Assembly: GCA_012295275.1 (NCBI GenBank)
Contig: CM022671.1
Coordinates: forward strand, 13,495,178 to 13,559,177
Length of the DNA: 64,000 nucleotides
Source: Chrysomallon squamiferum
Lineage: Eukaryota > Mollusca > Gastropoda > Neomphalida > Peltospiridae
Direction of reading: 5' to 3'
Positions 1 to 13,439 of the stretch are shown here, in pieces. A model generated the notes under the pieces. It worked only from the letters and a program-made list of their open reading frames with translations, made no database searches and was not told where the DNA came from. The translations under genes and the position numbers were made by a program. Numbering within the stretch: the stretch's first letter is position 1; each line of letters opens with the position of its first letter.

Positions 1-888
1 GTTATTTTAGTTGTTGAATTATTTATTTATTCACTTACTTATTTTATACTGAATTACAGATTATTGTTTATCAATTCACAATTCTAAAATGGTAAAACAT
101 CAGTTCACATTTGAGAGCATTTGATCAAAGAAAACCTAATGACTTAAAATAATTTTTGCCAGTAAAATAAGTTGTTTACCATAATAAATTTTCAGTCTAG
201 TTTTTATAAGTGTTGGTTTCATTTACTGTTTAACAGGTATATTTCATCAAAATAAGCCTTGGCAAAAATTGAGAAATAATTATCCTATCTTTATTTGACA
301 AAGTATATTTGTTAATTTAATTGTATTGTGTATATAGTTAGTGTTGTTATTTACTTAACTGATACACTTAGATGTGTGATATGTTAAATAATTGTACTTG
401 CAGAAAGGTTTTGAAAATGTAATTTCCATTTTTTGTTTTCTTTCTACATGCATGTATCTATAGACAAAAATATATGTATGTGCTGTGTTTTATATTAGGT
501 TAATTAAGTAATGGTTTGGTGAAATAAAAATGCAATTTAGCAAATATAAATTAAATTATTAAAAAAAGATGTATATTTACTAAAAAAAATTATTGATAAT
601 GGAAAAGAGTAAATAAAATTTTAGAAATACAGAATTATTTCTTAATTTACGGTGAAATTGAAATATTATCATTCTCTTCATTCATGCTGTTATTTTGCAT
701 GTGGTGTAATGTCTTTACCTGCAAGCCTTTTTATTGTTGCATTTGAAGCTCAACATTCTTCACTTCTAGTCTCAAAATTAAAAAAATAATAATCTCTATT
801 ACTAAACAGTGTTATGTGTTTTTTTTCTTTATGACAAAGATAGATTTTATAGGATATTAAAGAAGGAAATACACAGATTTTAATTAAT

Positions 889-921
<33 letters not shown>

Positions 922-3204
922 AAAACGTGCAATACATGTAATAAATAGAGAATGATTATGAGGAAATAATATCTTAATGCTGAAAAGATGTTTATTTAAT
1001 TTTGTTCTAAACAAAAAAGAACTTAAAGAAAAAATTACTGATAATATTTATAACATTAAATGTTCTTGAAATTCAGTTTATGGTTTTTCTTTTTTTAATT
1101 TTTATATGGGTTTCACATCTGTTTTCGTTATTTTATCAAATAATTACATCTGTATTGTTTATTTTGTCAATTACAAAATATTAAAAAAGTATTGTCTTAA
1201 AATGCATAGAACAATTGTAATAATTAATAAAATACATACATATAAATATTTGTTACGTATTTTTTTTAAGTGAAATCATACGTATGAAATATGTTACACG
1301 TAAAAGCCATAACCTCCATTATGTATACAAATGTAATTATTAGTGTCGATATTAAGAGCTTAATTTATAAAGTAAAATGCATACGATTATTATTGACTAT
1401 ACTATACAGTTGTGTTTCCCCTTTTATTTAGTTCTTTGTATTTCATGAGTTATTTTCTGAATGAAACGTTATAAGAATACTGCAATTAGTTCAGCTTTGG
1501 CTGGAAATCTTCTACACTTGATTATATGAAAAATGTGATATTGTTACGTTACTTTAAAATTAAATTGAAGATAAGCCATACATCTCTCAAACTTGAGATA
1601 CTTTTTAGCATACCTCTATCACAAAACATTATTCAAACATGCTGTTTATGTGCAATATCTGACTCCATGAGGATTCTGACCAAATCTGTTGCTACAATAA
1701 TATAATGTTCATCTCAGCTTGCTTTGAATAATTCAATACAGAAATTGGTTTGATTTTTGGGGGTTTCGATTTGTTATATATCAGATTTTACTTTTATTAG
1801 ATGTTCATAAAATTTGAAACAAACATCTTTCAGACTTAAGGTAAGTTATCGGATATTTGCAACAATCTGGTTTTGTCATTTTTTTTTTCTTCCATATTTG
1901 CTGTGAAAATATCTACTGATGAAATCAAATTTTAAATGAAGATTGCTCCATTCCTAAAATATAATAAAAATATCTAATAAAGCTAATAAATATTATTGTT
2001 TGTACACATTTTTAATTAATTATCCTTACACTAATGGTTTATACATTTCATTAAGTACCAAAGTGACTTGATTGTATTGTTTTATGCATAAGATCAGATC
2101 ATGACCCAAGAAAACTGTTGAAAAGTCTGGTTTCATAATGCCGGCAAAGAAAAACGTATGCCAAAGTTATAGTAATTTCTAATATCTTATATAAGTCACA
2201 GGTACCATTGTTTTCTTATTAAGTGTTAAGTTTTTATTATACATTTTATTTCATTAAATTCTTACATTATAGTCAGTAAATAATAATCATAAATGTATAT
2301 ATTTTTTTAGGATATTTTCTTGTTTTTGCATTTATTTTTTAAAGCATTATTTAGTTCGGTTTTCCTTTTCAGAAATCCAATTAAATTAATAACAATCTGC
2401 AGGTATTAACTTTTAATAATTTTATTCATACATTTTTAACAGTTTTCATGATTGCCAGACATCTCATTTTTTACAAGACTAACATGTAAAAACTAAATAT
2501 TTGTCAGTATGCAGTATTCACAAAATGAATAACAAACAAAAATAGATGACCAAATATTTAAAGTTATTAGTATTGTGTAACAACTATTTAACAATAATAT
2601 ATCTAAGTATAAAATCATTTCATTTAATTTTTAATTTTTTGTGATTAAGCATATCATATTTAATTTTACTGTCAGCTGCAGTGTATCATTTAAGTAACAT
2701 ATAAATTAATTATGGATCTTTGTTAATTTTACAAATAACATTTCAAAACACAGATAAAATAAACTTGTATAAGATGGTGTGCCAAGTCAAATATTAATTT
2801 GATACATATAATCAATCAGACTGGAATGATCAACAAAAACTGATGACAGGACGTTTTTGTTGCTTTTCAACTTGTCTGTATATATATATATTGTCTATTC
2901 TTGAGGTTATTGTTATTTTGTTTTCTTGGTGACCAAATATTTAAAAAAATTTTAGTAACAAAAAATTTACAAACAAATCAAACATTCTTTGGCCCCGTGT
3001 ACTCATTATTTACAATTTATAACTGTTTAAATCAATATCATTTTCTGATTAATAAACGAGATATTACAGTATCCCATTGCTCTGCTGAAAAGGCTGTAAA
3101 ACCATTAAAGGATGATTTTATTGATTGATATAAATTATAATAAACAAAATAACACTAATTTGTTTCCGTTTTCCATCTAAGAAAACTTCTTATTTTGATC
3201 TTTT
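1..3204. other. AT-rich intergenic sequence, no gene seen
   Basis: Very AT-rich DNA downstream of the minus-strand stress protein gene. It holds a 30-base T run at 891-920 and many short A/T runs. No open frame here has the composition of a real exon. The 3' untranslated region of the stress protein gene should lie in the last few hundred bases, but no clear end was identified. Confidence 0.6.
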
Positions 3205-3414
3205 TTATTCTTTTTTCTCTTCCTTGTGCCGGCATACAAGCACTGGAACGTGTGAATGGTGGATTATGTAGTCGCTGACGCTGCCCATCAAAGTTCGTCG
3301 GATTTGTCCAAGGCCTCTGGTTCCTGTTACAATCAATGTGGCGCCTTCTTCTTCTGCGACCTTCACGATTACCTCCCCTGGAGATCCACCCACACTCTTC
3401 ACCTTTCCGCCAAC
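3205..3414 (-). CDS. Universal stress protein exon 4 (ATP-binding loop, stop)
   Basis: A 210-base terminal exon, starting in phase 0 after TTACAG and ending in TAA at 3205-3207. It contains the hallmark nucleotide-binding signature GTRG(x9)GS and a charged tail (HKEEKKE). Confidence 0.9.
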   Translation of the reverse strand, partial: VGGKVKSVGGSPGEVIVKVAEEEGATLIVTGTRGLGQIRRTLMGSVSDYIIHHSHVPVLVCRHKEEKKE

Positions 3415-3657
3415 CTGTAATTATAACAGACTGATGTCTTTAATTTTAATTTCTTGATGTACGTCAAATGCACCACTTACAGATAAAGTAATTTACTCTG
3501 TACTGCACACGGCAAATATTATCAGTTTATTTCTTATGTTTATATTTTACAGTATTATTAAAACAAGTAAACAAACATTATTTTAACTAGGTAATTTAAA
3601 ACAACACATTCTTAGATTCTATTTCATGAACTCAAAATCAAAATCATAATCAAAATC

Positions 3658-3690
<33 letters not shown>

Positions 3691-5749
3691 AATAATAAAC
3701 TGATAAATGTTTCTACAGTTAAATATTCTGATAAGCATAATTATATAAATGAAAATGATGAACATCTTTTGTTGTACATAGTATTATATTTTTGAAGTCA
3801 AAACATGAAATCCTACTTACTTTGTGCGATTTTAATTTCCTACCCAAAACCTCAAGATACTGTTTTATTTCTTTTTCTTCTTGCTGGAGCATATCAGTTA
3901 CAACTGTGACGTCCGCCATTACCATCGCTTTGTAAAATAAAATAACTTGTCACAAAATCATCTTTTTTAAAACACATCAACATCCATATACATAATTTCA
4001 AGTTTGTTCGAATATAATTATATACTGAGAATCAATTCTGTCACATGAAAATACAAAAAAAAAAGAAAAGAAACAATTATAATGAAATGAAATGATATTA
4101 GAACTATTATTACATGAATCTTTACATTTTTTGTGTATATGTGGACAAACGTAATTTACTCCGAACCAGCATGCCCCATTTCGGTTACCTTCATAATATT
4201 TATCACTGGTAGGGAAGAAGTCTAAACTTCTGTCACTGGTGGTGTAAACGAAAATGGTGAGAAAATAAATAAAGTCTTCAAATTCCGGTTTTTATTAATC
4301 TTGAAGTGGGTTTATAAACATCTGTAACCAAAGTAACTAACAATTTATGTTATGACATATATCAATAATAATTTCTCCTTTATGTTTCATTGCTGGAATA
4401 ACTAAGTCTTTTTATTTATTTATTATTATTATTTTCAATATTTACAGATACTGCTTATGTAACGACTTATCTGCTTAACGACCGCGCGGACTCAGTCCGT
4501 ATTGATGAGGAAATTTTGGCCATTGAAAGACAGCTTGCTCTGATTAGCACGTTAATTTTTTACAGTTTAAGATTCGTTTAAACGCTGTCTGTATTTTTAT
4601 GATTTGAAATTTGTGAGGCATGCAAATTAAAACAAAGTTAATACGATTTTGTATTTACAGTATCCAAACTTAAATAAAGTTTACTGGGCATATTCCTAAG
4701 TATTATAAATGATGCTGAGGTGATATTAAAAAGGTATCTAAAGATAGTTGACATAAAACGACTACCGGTACTGCATGCTTGAAATACCGGTAATGGGCAG
4801 CTTCTCACTTATCGACCAGTTTGATCAACACCTACCCATTTACATATACACACAAATTTTAATTTTAACTAGTAATCTGTGCGTTTGTTTTCAAGAATAA
4901 CAGTATAAAAGTTTAAGACATCTGTCCTTCACAAATGGTGAATGAGACTGTTCGAAAAGCCACACCAGAAATTTCTGTCAAATTTCAATCATCGTGCATT
5001 TGTCTTTTATTTTGCTATTACTAATATAAAAAAATTATAATTTTCAAGAAACCTGCTATAATTTCCCATTTCAAACGTGCCAAAAATACAACACTGTATC
5101 CGGTGAAAGTGTTAGCAAATTTGGCCGTTTCAGTTTGTTTGTTGTTTAATTGTACCAGTTTTAATGAAACAGTTAAAAGTGTTCATTTAAATCAAATATT
5201 TGTTTCCACGTGCTTGTGAATGTAGTTATCTCCACATGAATAGACACACACGAACTTTGACCTGCCAATGGTCGTTAACAATACTCACGTGACTGGATGA
5301 TAGCATGATACTCGGGACTGTGCAGTAAGATGATATGGTCACCGGACTTGTAGACGTTATCCATGTACCCTGGAATGTGGAAGAAAGACAATAAACCTAT
5401 CTACTGTGATTGCACATACTCACGAGCTTGCATGGTGATACTCTGAAATTCGGGAACGTAAACCAAGATTATGTGATCATTCGATCGGTGTATTTCTTTG
5501 AGAAAGTCTGAAACAAATAAAGGTGCACTTGAGACTGGGAAATTCTGGGATACTCCTCATCCAACGATTTAATGTGAACATTATTATTGTTCCATAGCTT
5601 ATTTAATTATTCATGTATTTAACACTAATATAAACGTTAGCAAAGGGGGGGGGGGCGTATTCTTTATATATACACTACTCTGTTAATTTTGTTTCATTGT
5701 GATAGCTTGACCTCGCTGATAACTGAAATTCATTATTCAATCCCTGAAA

Positions 5750-5791
<42 letters not shown>

Positions 5792-8494
5792 CAACAAACA
5801 ACAAAAATTCATAAGAAATTAAAATAAATAAATAAATAAATAATAAAGCTGCCTCCACCCTGTAATTTGCTTATACATATTTTGCTCCTTTTCTTTCTTT
5901 TCTTTTCCTTTTTATTTATTCTTGTTCATTAACAAAGGTTAATTAATACTGAACATAGATAATACCCTAATATGCATTCACACACTCACACACATACAAA
6001 CACACAGTGAAACAACAAAAAAAACATAAAGAAAGACTCGGCGTGGAATTCGCACAGTAATAATAGCTTGGCACAGATGAAATATGAAGAAATGTAATTT
6101 AGTATTTAGCACACACTGCCGCGTGTTTGTCAATACACTTAGCTAAATAATGATATAATTACATTAACTCAATACTGAGCATGCCCTATTTTCCGAAAGC
6201 ACTGAAGACAGACCTATCGGATTAATTCAATGAATTCCTAAAATGTTTAGTGAATATGTTGATTTATTGTGTATATTATGTATACTTTAAGATTTAACTC
6301 TTAATTTTTTTCATCAGTTTTCGTTGATTTTTTTGTTTTTCTTTATGTTTTCTTGGTTATTATGATCGCAAAGACAATGTGTACACATTATATACTCAGT
6401 AACAACACGTTTCACGAATTTATGAACTTACTGATAAATAACGTTTTAGTTGTCTCACACACACACACACACACACGCGCGCGCGCTATTTGTAAAAATA
6501 AAAACGGAAAAGACAAAGCTTTTTCAGATCGAAAATATCATATTTCTAAATAAACTTGTTGTTTTCTTTTTGACGAAGCGGAAGTATTCATTTTCATAAG
6601 ATATAACATTACTCTAGAACTGATTTATAATTATTTGAACTTGCCAAAGAAGAATATATGATCGTTTTGATACAGTCTGTAAATTATTTGACAGCCTTCA
6701 TTAAAATATACTTTCGTTGATCCAACGCGGTCTGACAGCCCGATTATGGCTCGTAACATAGTAACACAATAAAATAATTCTGCTACAAATGAACCGCCAT
6801 TTTACTCCATAATTGGAGTTGTGAAGTCATTACGTATGAAGCAGACTGGTGGGTGTATTAGTTTTATTTATTTATTTATTTTTAGACGTAACTAGAGGAA
6901 AATTTGGAGAGCCCTGTCTGTATTCATTTAATATTAATATAGATTATTAAAACTGGATGGCACAAGAAAAAAAAAAAAAAAAAAAAAGAAAAAATGGATG
7001 ACATATGATATAAAAACAAGACCACTGCTGCATATTTACCGGTAAATATGATTTTCAAATAATAGTGTATCTCAGGTGTTCGTGTTTATGGGATGTGAAA
7101 TATTTTCCAACATTCTGGTTTGCTTGTAATGTCTAAAAGGCCATTGTGGAAAAACTAAAGAGAAAAGAAATTTAATAGAATAAATAACAGAAGCAAAAAG
7201 CAATAATGTTATTATTCCTCTGCTGTGATTGACTTATGAGCTAAGAAAGGAAAATGGTGTTGACAATATTCATACATAAGAGCAAAAATAATTAACAATC
7301 AGCTTATTCTAATTTATGAATGATAACGGCCACTAGGGGCGCTCGCTACCATTTTTTTCAGAAATGACGAACCTCAAAATGTTATGCTAATTTATTACAT
7401 GCTTTAAACCAGAATGAGATCAAATATCAGTTTATTTTGTTTGGCGAATTTCTTATAACGACGTAACTGAAAACCTGAAACTAAAATTAAAAAGATTATT
7501 AGATAAAAATGACAACCGAACGTTGCGGAAAAAATCGAAAAAAACGAAACAGTCGATTAGTTGAATAGATTATTTAAATGGAACATTTAATCTTCTTTTA
7601 CATTCTGCCTTTTATTTGACAAATTACTCCTGTATTTATTGTTTAACAGCCATTTGAAATGAAGCTACTGTGCCCTATTATTCATGAAAAATAACCCCTC
7701 ACGAACGACAGCTCTCACTCAGGCATGATCTCACGTTCATATATCTATTGAAACAGGCCTAAAACATAGTATTTCATTCAGTTAAATCTATCTCTGTTAA
7801 GATTATTATAAAGAGGACACTTTACTGTATAGAACATGCAATTTTAGTAAAGATATCTCTTGAAATAAAGTTTTTGTGACTTAATTACGGTAGACTTATT
7901 TTTCTTCAAAACTTTAAAAATACTTGTATTCGGAGTGTGGATTTTTTACAAATTAGAAATACGATTTTTTTCATTTTTTAACATATCAATTAAATCTTTT
8001 AGTTTTTCTTCTTCTTTCTTTCTTTTTTTTTTTTTTTTTTATATCTGAGATTGAATGTCTTTCGATTCATATAAAAAACATCTTTATTTGACAATAACAA
8101 AAAAATGCGTTAGACATTTCCTATTGAATTTTTTAAAACTTGTTGCGCGATATAATTATATGTTAACATGAATGAATCAATTATTATTTTTTACATACAT
8201 ATATAGCTAAAACTTCTGACAAACAAAAATAAATAAATAAAGTAAGATAAAAGTGTTATTCTGGCAACATTGGCTGAACAGCATTTTCCAATACTAAATG
8301 AACGGTTTAGAGCATTTACGGTAACTACGAGACTAAAACGTGCAAGGTCCACATATTAAAAAGGATGAAATGTACGGTAACTGTTTTACTTATTACACGT
8401 TACAGTATTACTCACATTCAAAAGCATAGTCCGAATATTCACTGCGGTCCATTGCAATTACAATAGTCCGGTCTCTTTTAGCTGTATCAGCCAT
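3205..8494 (-). CDS. Universal stress protein (UspA-fold), spliced, with two alternative second exons
   Basis: Small soluble nucleotide-binding protein of the universal stress protein family. Coding exons in order of transcription: 8416-8494 (exon 1, ATG), 5424-5507 (exon 2a) or 5289-5369 (exon 2b), 3821-3927 (exon 3), 3205-3414 (exon 4, stop). Using one of the two second exons gives 159 residues (2a) or 158 (2b), the usual length for a single-domain family member. Exon 1 encodes the first beta strand ([18 protein letters not shown]). Exon 4 carries the ATP-binding signature G-2x-G-9x-G-S (GTRG...MGS) and the final strand VPVLVCRH. All junctions are in phase with GT donors and AG acceptors, although the exon 3 acceptor (ACAAAG) is weak. 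Family and fold are clear from sequence; the physiological role is not known, as for most animal members. Such genes are common as expanded families in molluscs. Confidence 0.88.
3821..3927 (-). CDS. Universal stress protein exon 3
   Basis: A 107-base exon encoding the helical middle of the domain ([20 protein letters not shown]), which is acidic then basic. It begins two bases into a codon and ends in phase 0 at a strong donor (GTAAGTAGG). Confidence 0.82.
5289..5369 (-). CDS. Universal stress protein alternative exon 2b
   Basis: An 81-base exon, phase 1 at both ends, with acceptor CACATTCCAG and donor GTGAGTAT. It encodes the same structural segment as exon 2a (key part [12 protein letters not shown]), with a more family-typical sequence. 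If both exons were joined the frame would stay open, but the product would carry a duplicated strand. Confidence 0.82.
5424..5507 (-). CDS. Universal stress protein alternative exon 2a
   Basis: An 84-base exon, phase 1 at both ends, with acceptor TTTCAG and donor GTGAGTATG. It encodes the helix and second strand of the fold (key part [12 protein letters not shown]). It aligns over its whole length with exon 2b, sharing DHIIL and PE at matching positions. Only 54 bases separate it from 2b, too little for a normal intron, so the two are probably spliced in one at a time. Confidence 0.8.
5645..5655. repeat. G11 homopolymer
   Basis: Eleven consecutive G in the first intron of the stress protein gene, unusual in such AT-rich DNA. 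A run of ATA triplets follows at about 5753-5790. Confidence 0.95.
6455..6486. repeat. (CA)n then (CG)n alternating purine-pyrimidine tract
   Basis: About 21 bases of alternating C and A run straight into about ten of alternating C and G, inside the first intron of the stress protein gene. Such tracts can adopt Z-DNA. Confidence 0.9.
8416..8494 (-). CDS. Universal stress protein exon 1 (start codon)
   Basis: Encodes 26 residues beginning [16 protein letters not shown] and ends one base into codon 27 at a strong donor (GTGAGTAA). The split codon becomes Tyr with exon 2a (T+AC) or Trp with exon 2b (T+GG). Trp is common at this place in animal family members, so 2b gives the more typical join. 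The bases just upstream, about 8495-8600, are richer in G+C and are the likely 5' UTR and promoter. Confidence 0.87.
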
Positions 8495-8979
8495 TTTAAG
8501 ATTTCAATCAGTCAGTCTTTGCTGAAAGTGTTAGTGCAACAGATGGCGAAATTCGACAACCGGGAACACAACGTAGCCTCGTCTTCTGGGTCAAGTAAAT
8601 TTGGGGTCAAAGGTTATTATGGGGCCTTCAAAAGGAAAACAAACAAATTACTGTAACAGTAATGTAAAACAAACAAATAAGTAAATAATAATAAAAGAAA
8701 ATTGTGTTCGCAATGAGTAATTAATTTTTTAACAGCAACAATAGCAACGTATAATAATAATAATAGTTCTGAATAAATAAAATATAAATCAAATGTTTAT
8801 TTATTTTATTTTATTTTTTTATTATAATTTGTTTCGTTAAATTGAACATTTAATTAACTGTTTTAGCAAGATTTCATAGACAGTTAATATTAATAACCAT
8901 CCTTCCAGAATAATACAATTCCAACTAAAAATTTAGTATTAATTTCATTAATTGTAGCAAGTTTTTGGTTGTTTGGTTA

Positions 8980-8980
8980 C

Positions 8981-9038
<58 letters not shown>
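8980..9038. repeat. (ATT)n microsatellite
   Basis: About 19 uninterrupted ATT units in otherwise featureless DNA upstream of the stress protein gene. It produces poly-Leu or poly-Tyr reading frames that are artefacts. Confidence 0.97.
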
Positions 9039-9595
9039 TAAATATTACACTAAATATGTTTTTAATCAATCAACTGCTCTTAAACGAAGTGCATCTCCTA
9101 GGTTTGTGCCTCAAGCCCACCGGACAGTATCTAGTACAGACTGTATTCAAATATAGTTTACCAAAGGCTTTTGTTTGTTTTTCAGTATATGAAAAATATC
9201 CCCTACTGCTAATGAGAGAGAGAGAGACAGAGATTTTTTATATATATATATATATAAAGTCATCTAATAGTATAGTTAAACAAAACAACTTTAGTCCTAT
9301 AGCTTTATCTTCTCTCCTTTTATAAATCGTAGTTATATGTACTGCTATAATACATAAGTTCTACTTTTATTATATTAGTGGGTTGTCTAAATGTTTACCC
9401 TGACCAAACTGAAGGTAACTAATAGAATCATTATCATAAATAATCATAAGTTTCTATCTTCTGTTTCAATTACTTGGGTCACATTCCTGTGTTGGTATTT
9501 ATTCCAATAAAGCTTTGCGACATGTAAATTCAGTTACTGTACCGTTATCGCAAGGATCAGAAAAAAAGAAAGAGTATAATTATGAGAGTGTAAAA

Positions 9596-9600
<5 letters not shown>

Positions 9601-9667
<67 letters not shown>
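9601..9667. repeat. (GA)n microsatellite
   Basis: About 33 perfect GA units, ending just before a run of plain AT-rich sequence. Confidence 0.97.
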
Positions 9668-9669
<2 letters not shown>

Positions 9670-9816
9670 ATTTCAGTTATGTATTTCTAACTTTTATGTA
9701 AGACTTATGCAAATTAAAACAAAATGATGAACTTGGAGTTTTGTTTAAACTTTTTGTTTATTCCAAATATTATATAAAAACGATTACCTCTATTTAAATA
9801 AAGCAGCATATATTAG

Positions 9817-10496
9817 TGCTTGCAACTCAATTTGCTTGTATATCTAATAAATTTTTCCAACTGAAATTAATTGAAAGACCATTAATCTGCTCCACCCCCA
9901 AAAACAATCCCATATTTTATTTATTTATTTATTTTTTGTAACGTGTTTTTAAATAAGAAAAAATTATTTATAAATGACAAATATTGTTAAAAAAACAAAA
10001 TATAAGAGAATGTACACAAATAAATTGGTTTTGTAAAATGTATTTATCTTGGAGATCAGATTATTTTAACGCCTTTGGCTGGAGTTACACCCTTTATCGA
10101 CTCCTTCGGCTTCAGTATGGTACATATCATAGAAGTACTACACTCATACTGCCTAGCCAAGATGACTACATGCACACCTTGCTCATGTTTTTCTATTAAT
10201 TCAAGCTTTAATTCAATAGACATTATTCACTTCTTAATCTCAGCACTGTCCTTTGCACTCACTTTCTTAAGATCCGTGAAAATTTGGCAAAATACGGCAC
10301 AAAATGCAAGCAAAATGCAACAGAAATGTTTCCGCGACCATGTAACCACGTGAAGTAAACGAGTGAGATGAAGGATGCTGGCCGGATGTGTTGTTCTGAA
10401 GCTCGCTCGTAACTCGGATTTCGGCTCGCAACTCAAAGCAAAATCGCCCAGGCAAATGCTCATAACTCGAAAAACTCTTAAATCGAGGTACCACTG
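9817..10496 (-). mobile_element. Tigger/pogo-like MITE copy 1, one end lost
   Basis: Its outer right end carries the terminal sequence CGAGGTACCACTG followed by TA. Read on the minus strand it contains a decayed start of a pogo-family transposase: the Lys/Ser-rich N-terminus, then the CENP-B-type helix-turn-helix (MSIELKLELIEK ... ARQYECSTS ... ILKPKESIKGVTPAKG). At least one in-frame stop is present. The transposase stops right after this domain, at the same place as in the copies at 31988 and 55128. The left terminal repeat is missing; homology fades near 9817. Confidence 0.78.
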
Positions 10497-10499
10497 TAT

Positions 10500-12699
10500 A
10501 CTAAAAATATTATAAATGGTACAAAGGTGACATTAAAACAGTAAATGGTTGACCATACCTGCTAACAGTATAGTATTCTTGAAATATCTTAAGGGGTGGC
10601 TTTTCACTTTAGACTAATTCATTGAACAACCTAATTTTACGAAAGGAACTTTGTTGTTATGTGAAAAATGCCTGTGTATGCACATGCTTGTAATTATAAA
10701 ACGGTATATATATATATAAGTGTGACAGACATGCTGGTTGCTGCTCCATTATCTTTGTACAAAACTTGTACAACAGTGATCAGCTTGGGATGAGCATTCA
10801 GCCAAATACCTAAACGTTTATGTTAGCACACTCAAATTGTAGAGCATTGATAAATTAACATATGAAGTTTATATACATTTATATTTTTATTATTATTTGT
10901 ATTTTTCTAAAAATCAGATTATAAATTTATTTATTTATTTATTTATTATTTTTTTAAATCAGTAGATAAGTCTTTATATATTTAAACATTTATCTGTTGG
11001 CAAAACACTTAATATTTCATATTGTTGTGTTCTATAATAATAATAATAATAATAATAATGTAAGCTTTTAACAGTTCTCTGCATGTTATTAATAAAGAGA
11101 TAACGAATTCTTAATTATTGTCACACAAATAGTTCCTAAAATATACAATATTTATAAAAAGAACATAAATACATACATTCAACTGTTATCATTTTTAAAA
11201 AATGACCAGAAAGTAAACAACACTCCATCCCAATAAAAATATGTATATTTAAGTAGTTACAGTATCCAAAACACGTTCTGAAAAAAAACACCCCAAAAAC
11301 CCTAAAAAGAAATTATAAAGAATATCTCTCCCGTCTTAAAAAAAAAAAAAAAAAAAATTCCCCAACACAATAGCAGCAAAAAAATAATAGAAATATGAAT
11401 TCCTGCAACAATAAGGATAAAAACAAAATGAACTGTTAAGTGTGGTTTAAAGAACTGAATTAAGAAAAACAAAGCAGAAAATAAATATAATATGTTATTG
11501 CACATATAAAATACTTAAATAAATTGTTGATTATTTATTGTTGGCCCATTCTAGGCAGATTCTCCTTCTACTGTAAAGAATTTCTTTTAAAATGCAAAGG
11601 ATATTGAAATGCATCATATATTAATGATTTAGTAGATGAAAATATATGATCTGTGATTTTTGATAATACACTTAATTATTAACAACAATAAAATAATAAT
11701 GGTCATTTCTTAAAAACATTTGAGGGGATCTTTGGTTTTTTGATAGGTTGTAACATAAAATTCAAGTAAAACAATGGGTGCTTAAATGCTGTGGTATTAC
11801 ATTTTTCCAGCAAAAGTTTTTCACCTTATTCTTGAACTAACTGCAATATATGTAAACAGTAATTGTTTATAATCTTCCAAGATCACTGTAAAAACCGTTT
11901 CAAAGTTTTATTATTAAAATGTATAAGTGCTGTAATATAAAGCCTGTGATTCATTACTTATTATCAGTGTAGGCCAAAATATCTGAGATTTAATAATGTT
12001 GATATTCACTAATCATAGCTACAACAGCAATACCTGGCTTACCTTTTACTGGATGTTTCATATCAAATTCATAGTATAAGAACTGCTTGCCATTTTCATA
12101 TTCACAAATTTGGTTTTAAACTAATTTTTTAATGATACCTATACCTAGTATTTTATTTCATTTCATTCACTAACAATATATGACTTTTAGTACAGTCTTC
12201 ATCTCTTTAACCTGTTTTCCTAGATTCACCAGCAAACTGACAAAACATTCTTATGTTGTTTCCATAATCACTGATATTTCCAATTGTAAGTATGTCTGAC
12301 TTAGTATTCTTAAGAGGACAGGCTATGTAAAAAAGACAAAATCTGAATAAACAAAATTGTTTTTTTGTTTCAGGTGTTTTCGCAAAAGGAAGTGCACATA
12401 AAAAGATTAAACAATGCATAGCATCACCCCTTTATCCATAATAAGTGGAAATATGGTTTAAAAAACTCCATTTTATGTTGTTTTTTATTTTTATTTTTTT
12501 GTTATCACCTATCTTTTTTTTTGTACTATCCTAATGGTGTATGAAAACTATTTGTGCTACAATTTCCAAATTTGGAATATTAGAAAATTTAAACATTAAA
12601 ATTTTAAACATTAAAAAATGACAGAAATAAAATCTTTCAAAAAAAAATCTTTTGAAGTGTGTAAACAAAGACTAATTTATTTCTGTTATTTTGTAGAAG

Positions 12700-12700
<1 letters not shown>
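10500..12700. other. AT-rich intergenic sequence, no gene seen
   Basis: Contains only short simple repeats (TTTA, TAA), an A run at about 11340-11357, and no reading frame with convincing coding character. Confidence 0.55.

Positions 12701-12701
<1 letters not shown>

Positions 12702-12739
<38 letters not shown>
12702..12739. repeat. (TA)n(CA)n compound microsatellite
   Basis: About 12 TA units run into a short CA tract, directly before the non-LTR reverse transcriptase fragment. Confidence 0.9.
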
Positions 12740-12741
<2 letters not shown>

Positions 12742-12775
12742 CATGATATATATATTACACAAACAAAAACATTCA

Positions 12776-13020
12776 AATTCTTAGGTGTCACATTCACTGG
12801 TCAACTTAGCTTCGGATGCCACATACAGAACAAAATCACATCTTGTAAAAAGACACTCAACTTTCTGGTGTTAGCTAGGGAGCACACAAAACAAACACAC
12901 TAATTCTAAAATGCAAAGCTTGCATCCTCTCAAGACTTGATTATAGAAACACAACCAAACATTTTATGAAAAAAACCTCAATATAATACAATCCAGCACC
13001 TTAGAATAACTGGAATTTAC
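12776..13020 (+). pseudogene. Non-LTR retrotransposon reverse transcriptase fragment
   Basis: A plus-strand frame begins KFLGVTFTGQLSFGCHI, matching the FLGV segment at the end of the palm and thumb of Jockey/CR1/RTE-type reverse transcriptases. A short stretch follows (KTLNFLVLAREHTKQT) and then a stop. Further homologous residues, including LSRLDYRNT, lie in other frames. No catalytic YADD motif, endonuclease or 3' tail is visible. This is a decayed internal piece. Confidence 0.6.
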
Positions 13021-13439
13021 AGCATCCTGTCAAGAAACAACATACAACCATTAAAATAAAATGCTATCTTAAAATCCATGCTGTCAGCAACAATCAACCC
13101 ATCAAGGATCTAATCCCTGATCAACCAAAAATAGGAACAACCTTGAAAACTCACTTTCACTACACTCTAATTTTGCAACAAAAGGCAGCCATACTGAAAT
13201 GGAGACTTTAATCAAAAATGAAACAGATGAAAAAAGACTTCTCACTTTTTGAAAAAGCTATATTCTTAGTCTTGAACAACTAAAACTTTAAACTAATATC
13301 AGCCAAATGAAAATTTATCACCACATGTAAATACACTGATCTAATAATCTCCACTTTCAGAAAGATTATTACTGTGTCATGTTGTTATAGTTATTAATAT
13401 TTATTTCTTATTATTTTTTTTTATTATATATATATACAA

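Noticed and set aside
8965-9325. Frames rich in Leu or Tyr
   Set aside because: They are translations of the ATT microsatellite; no start context or splice support.
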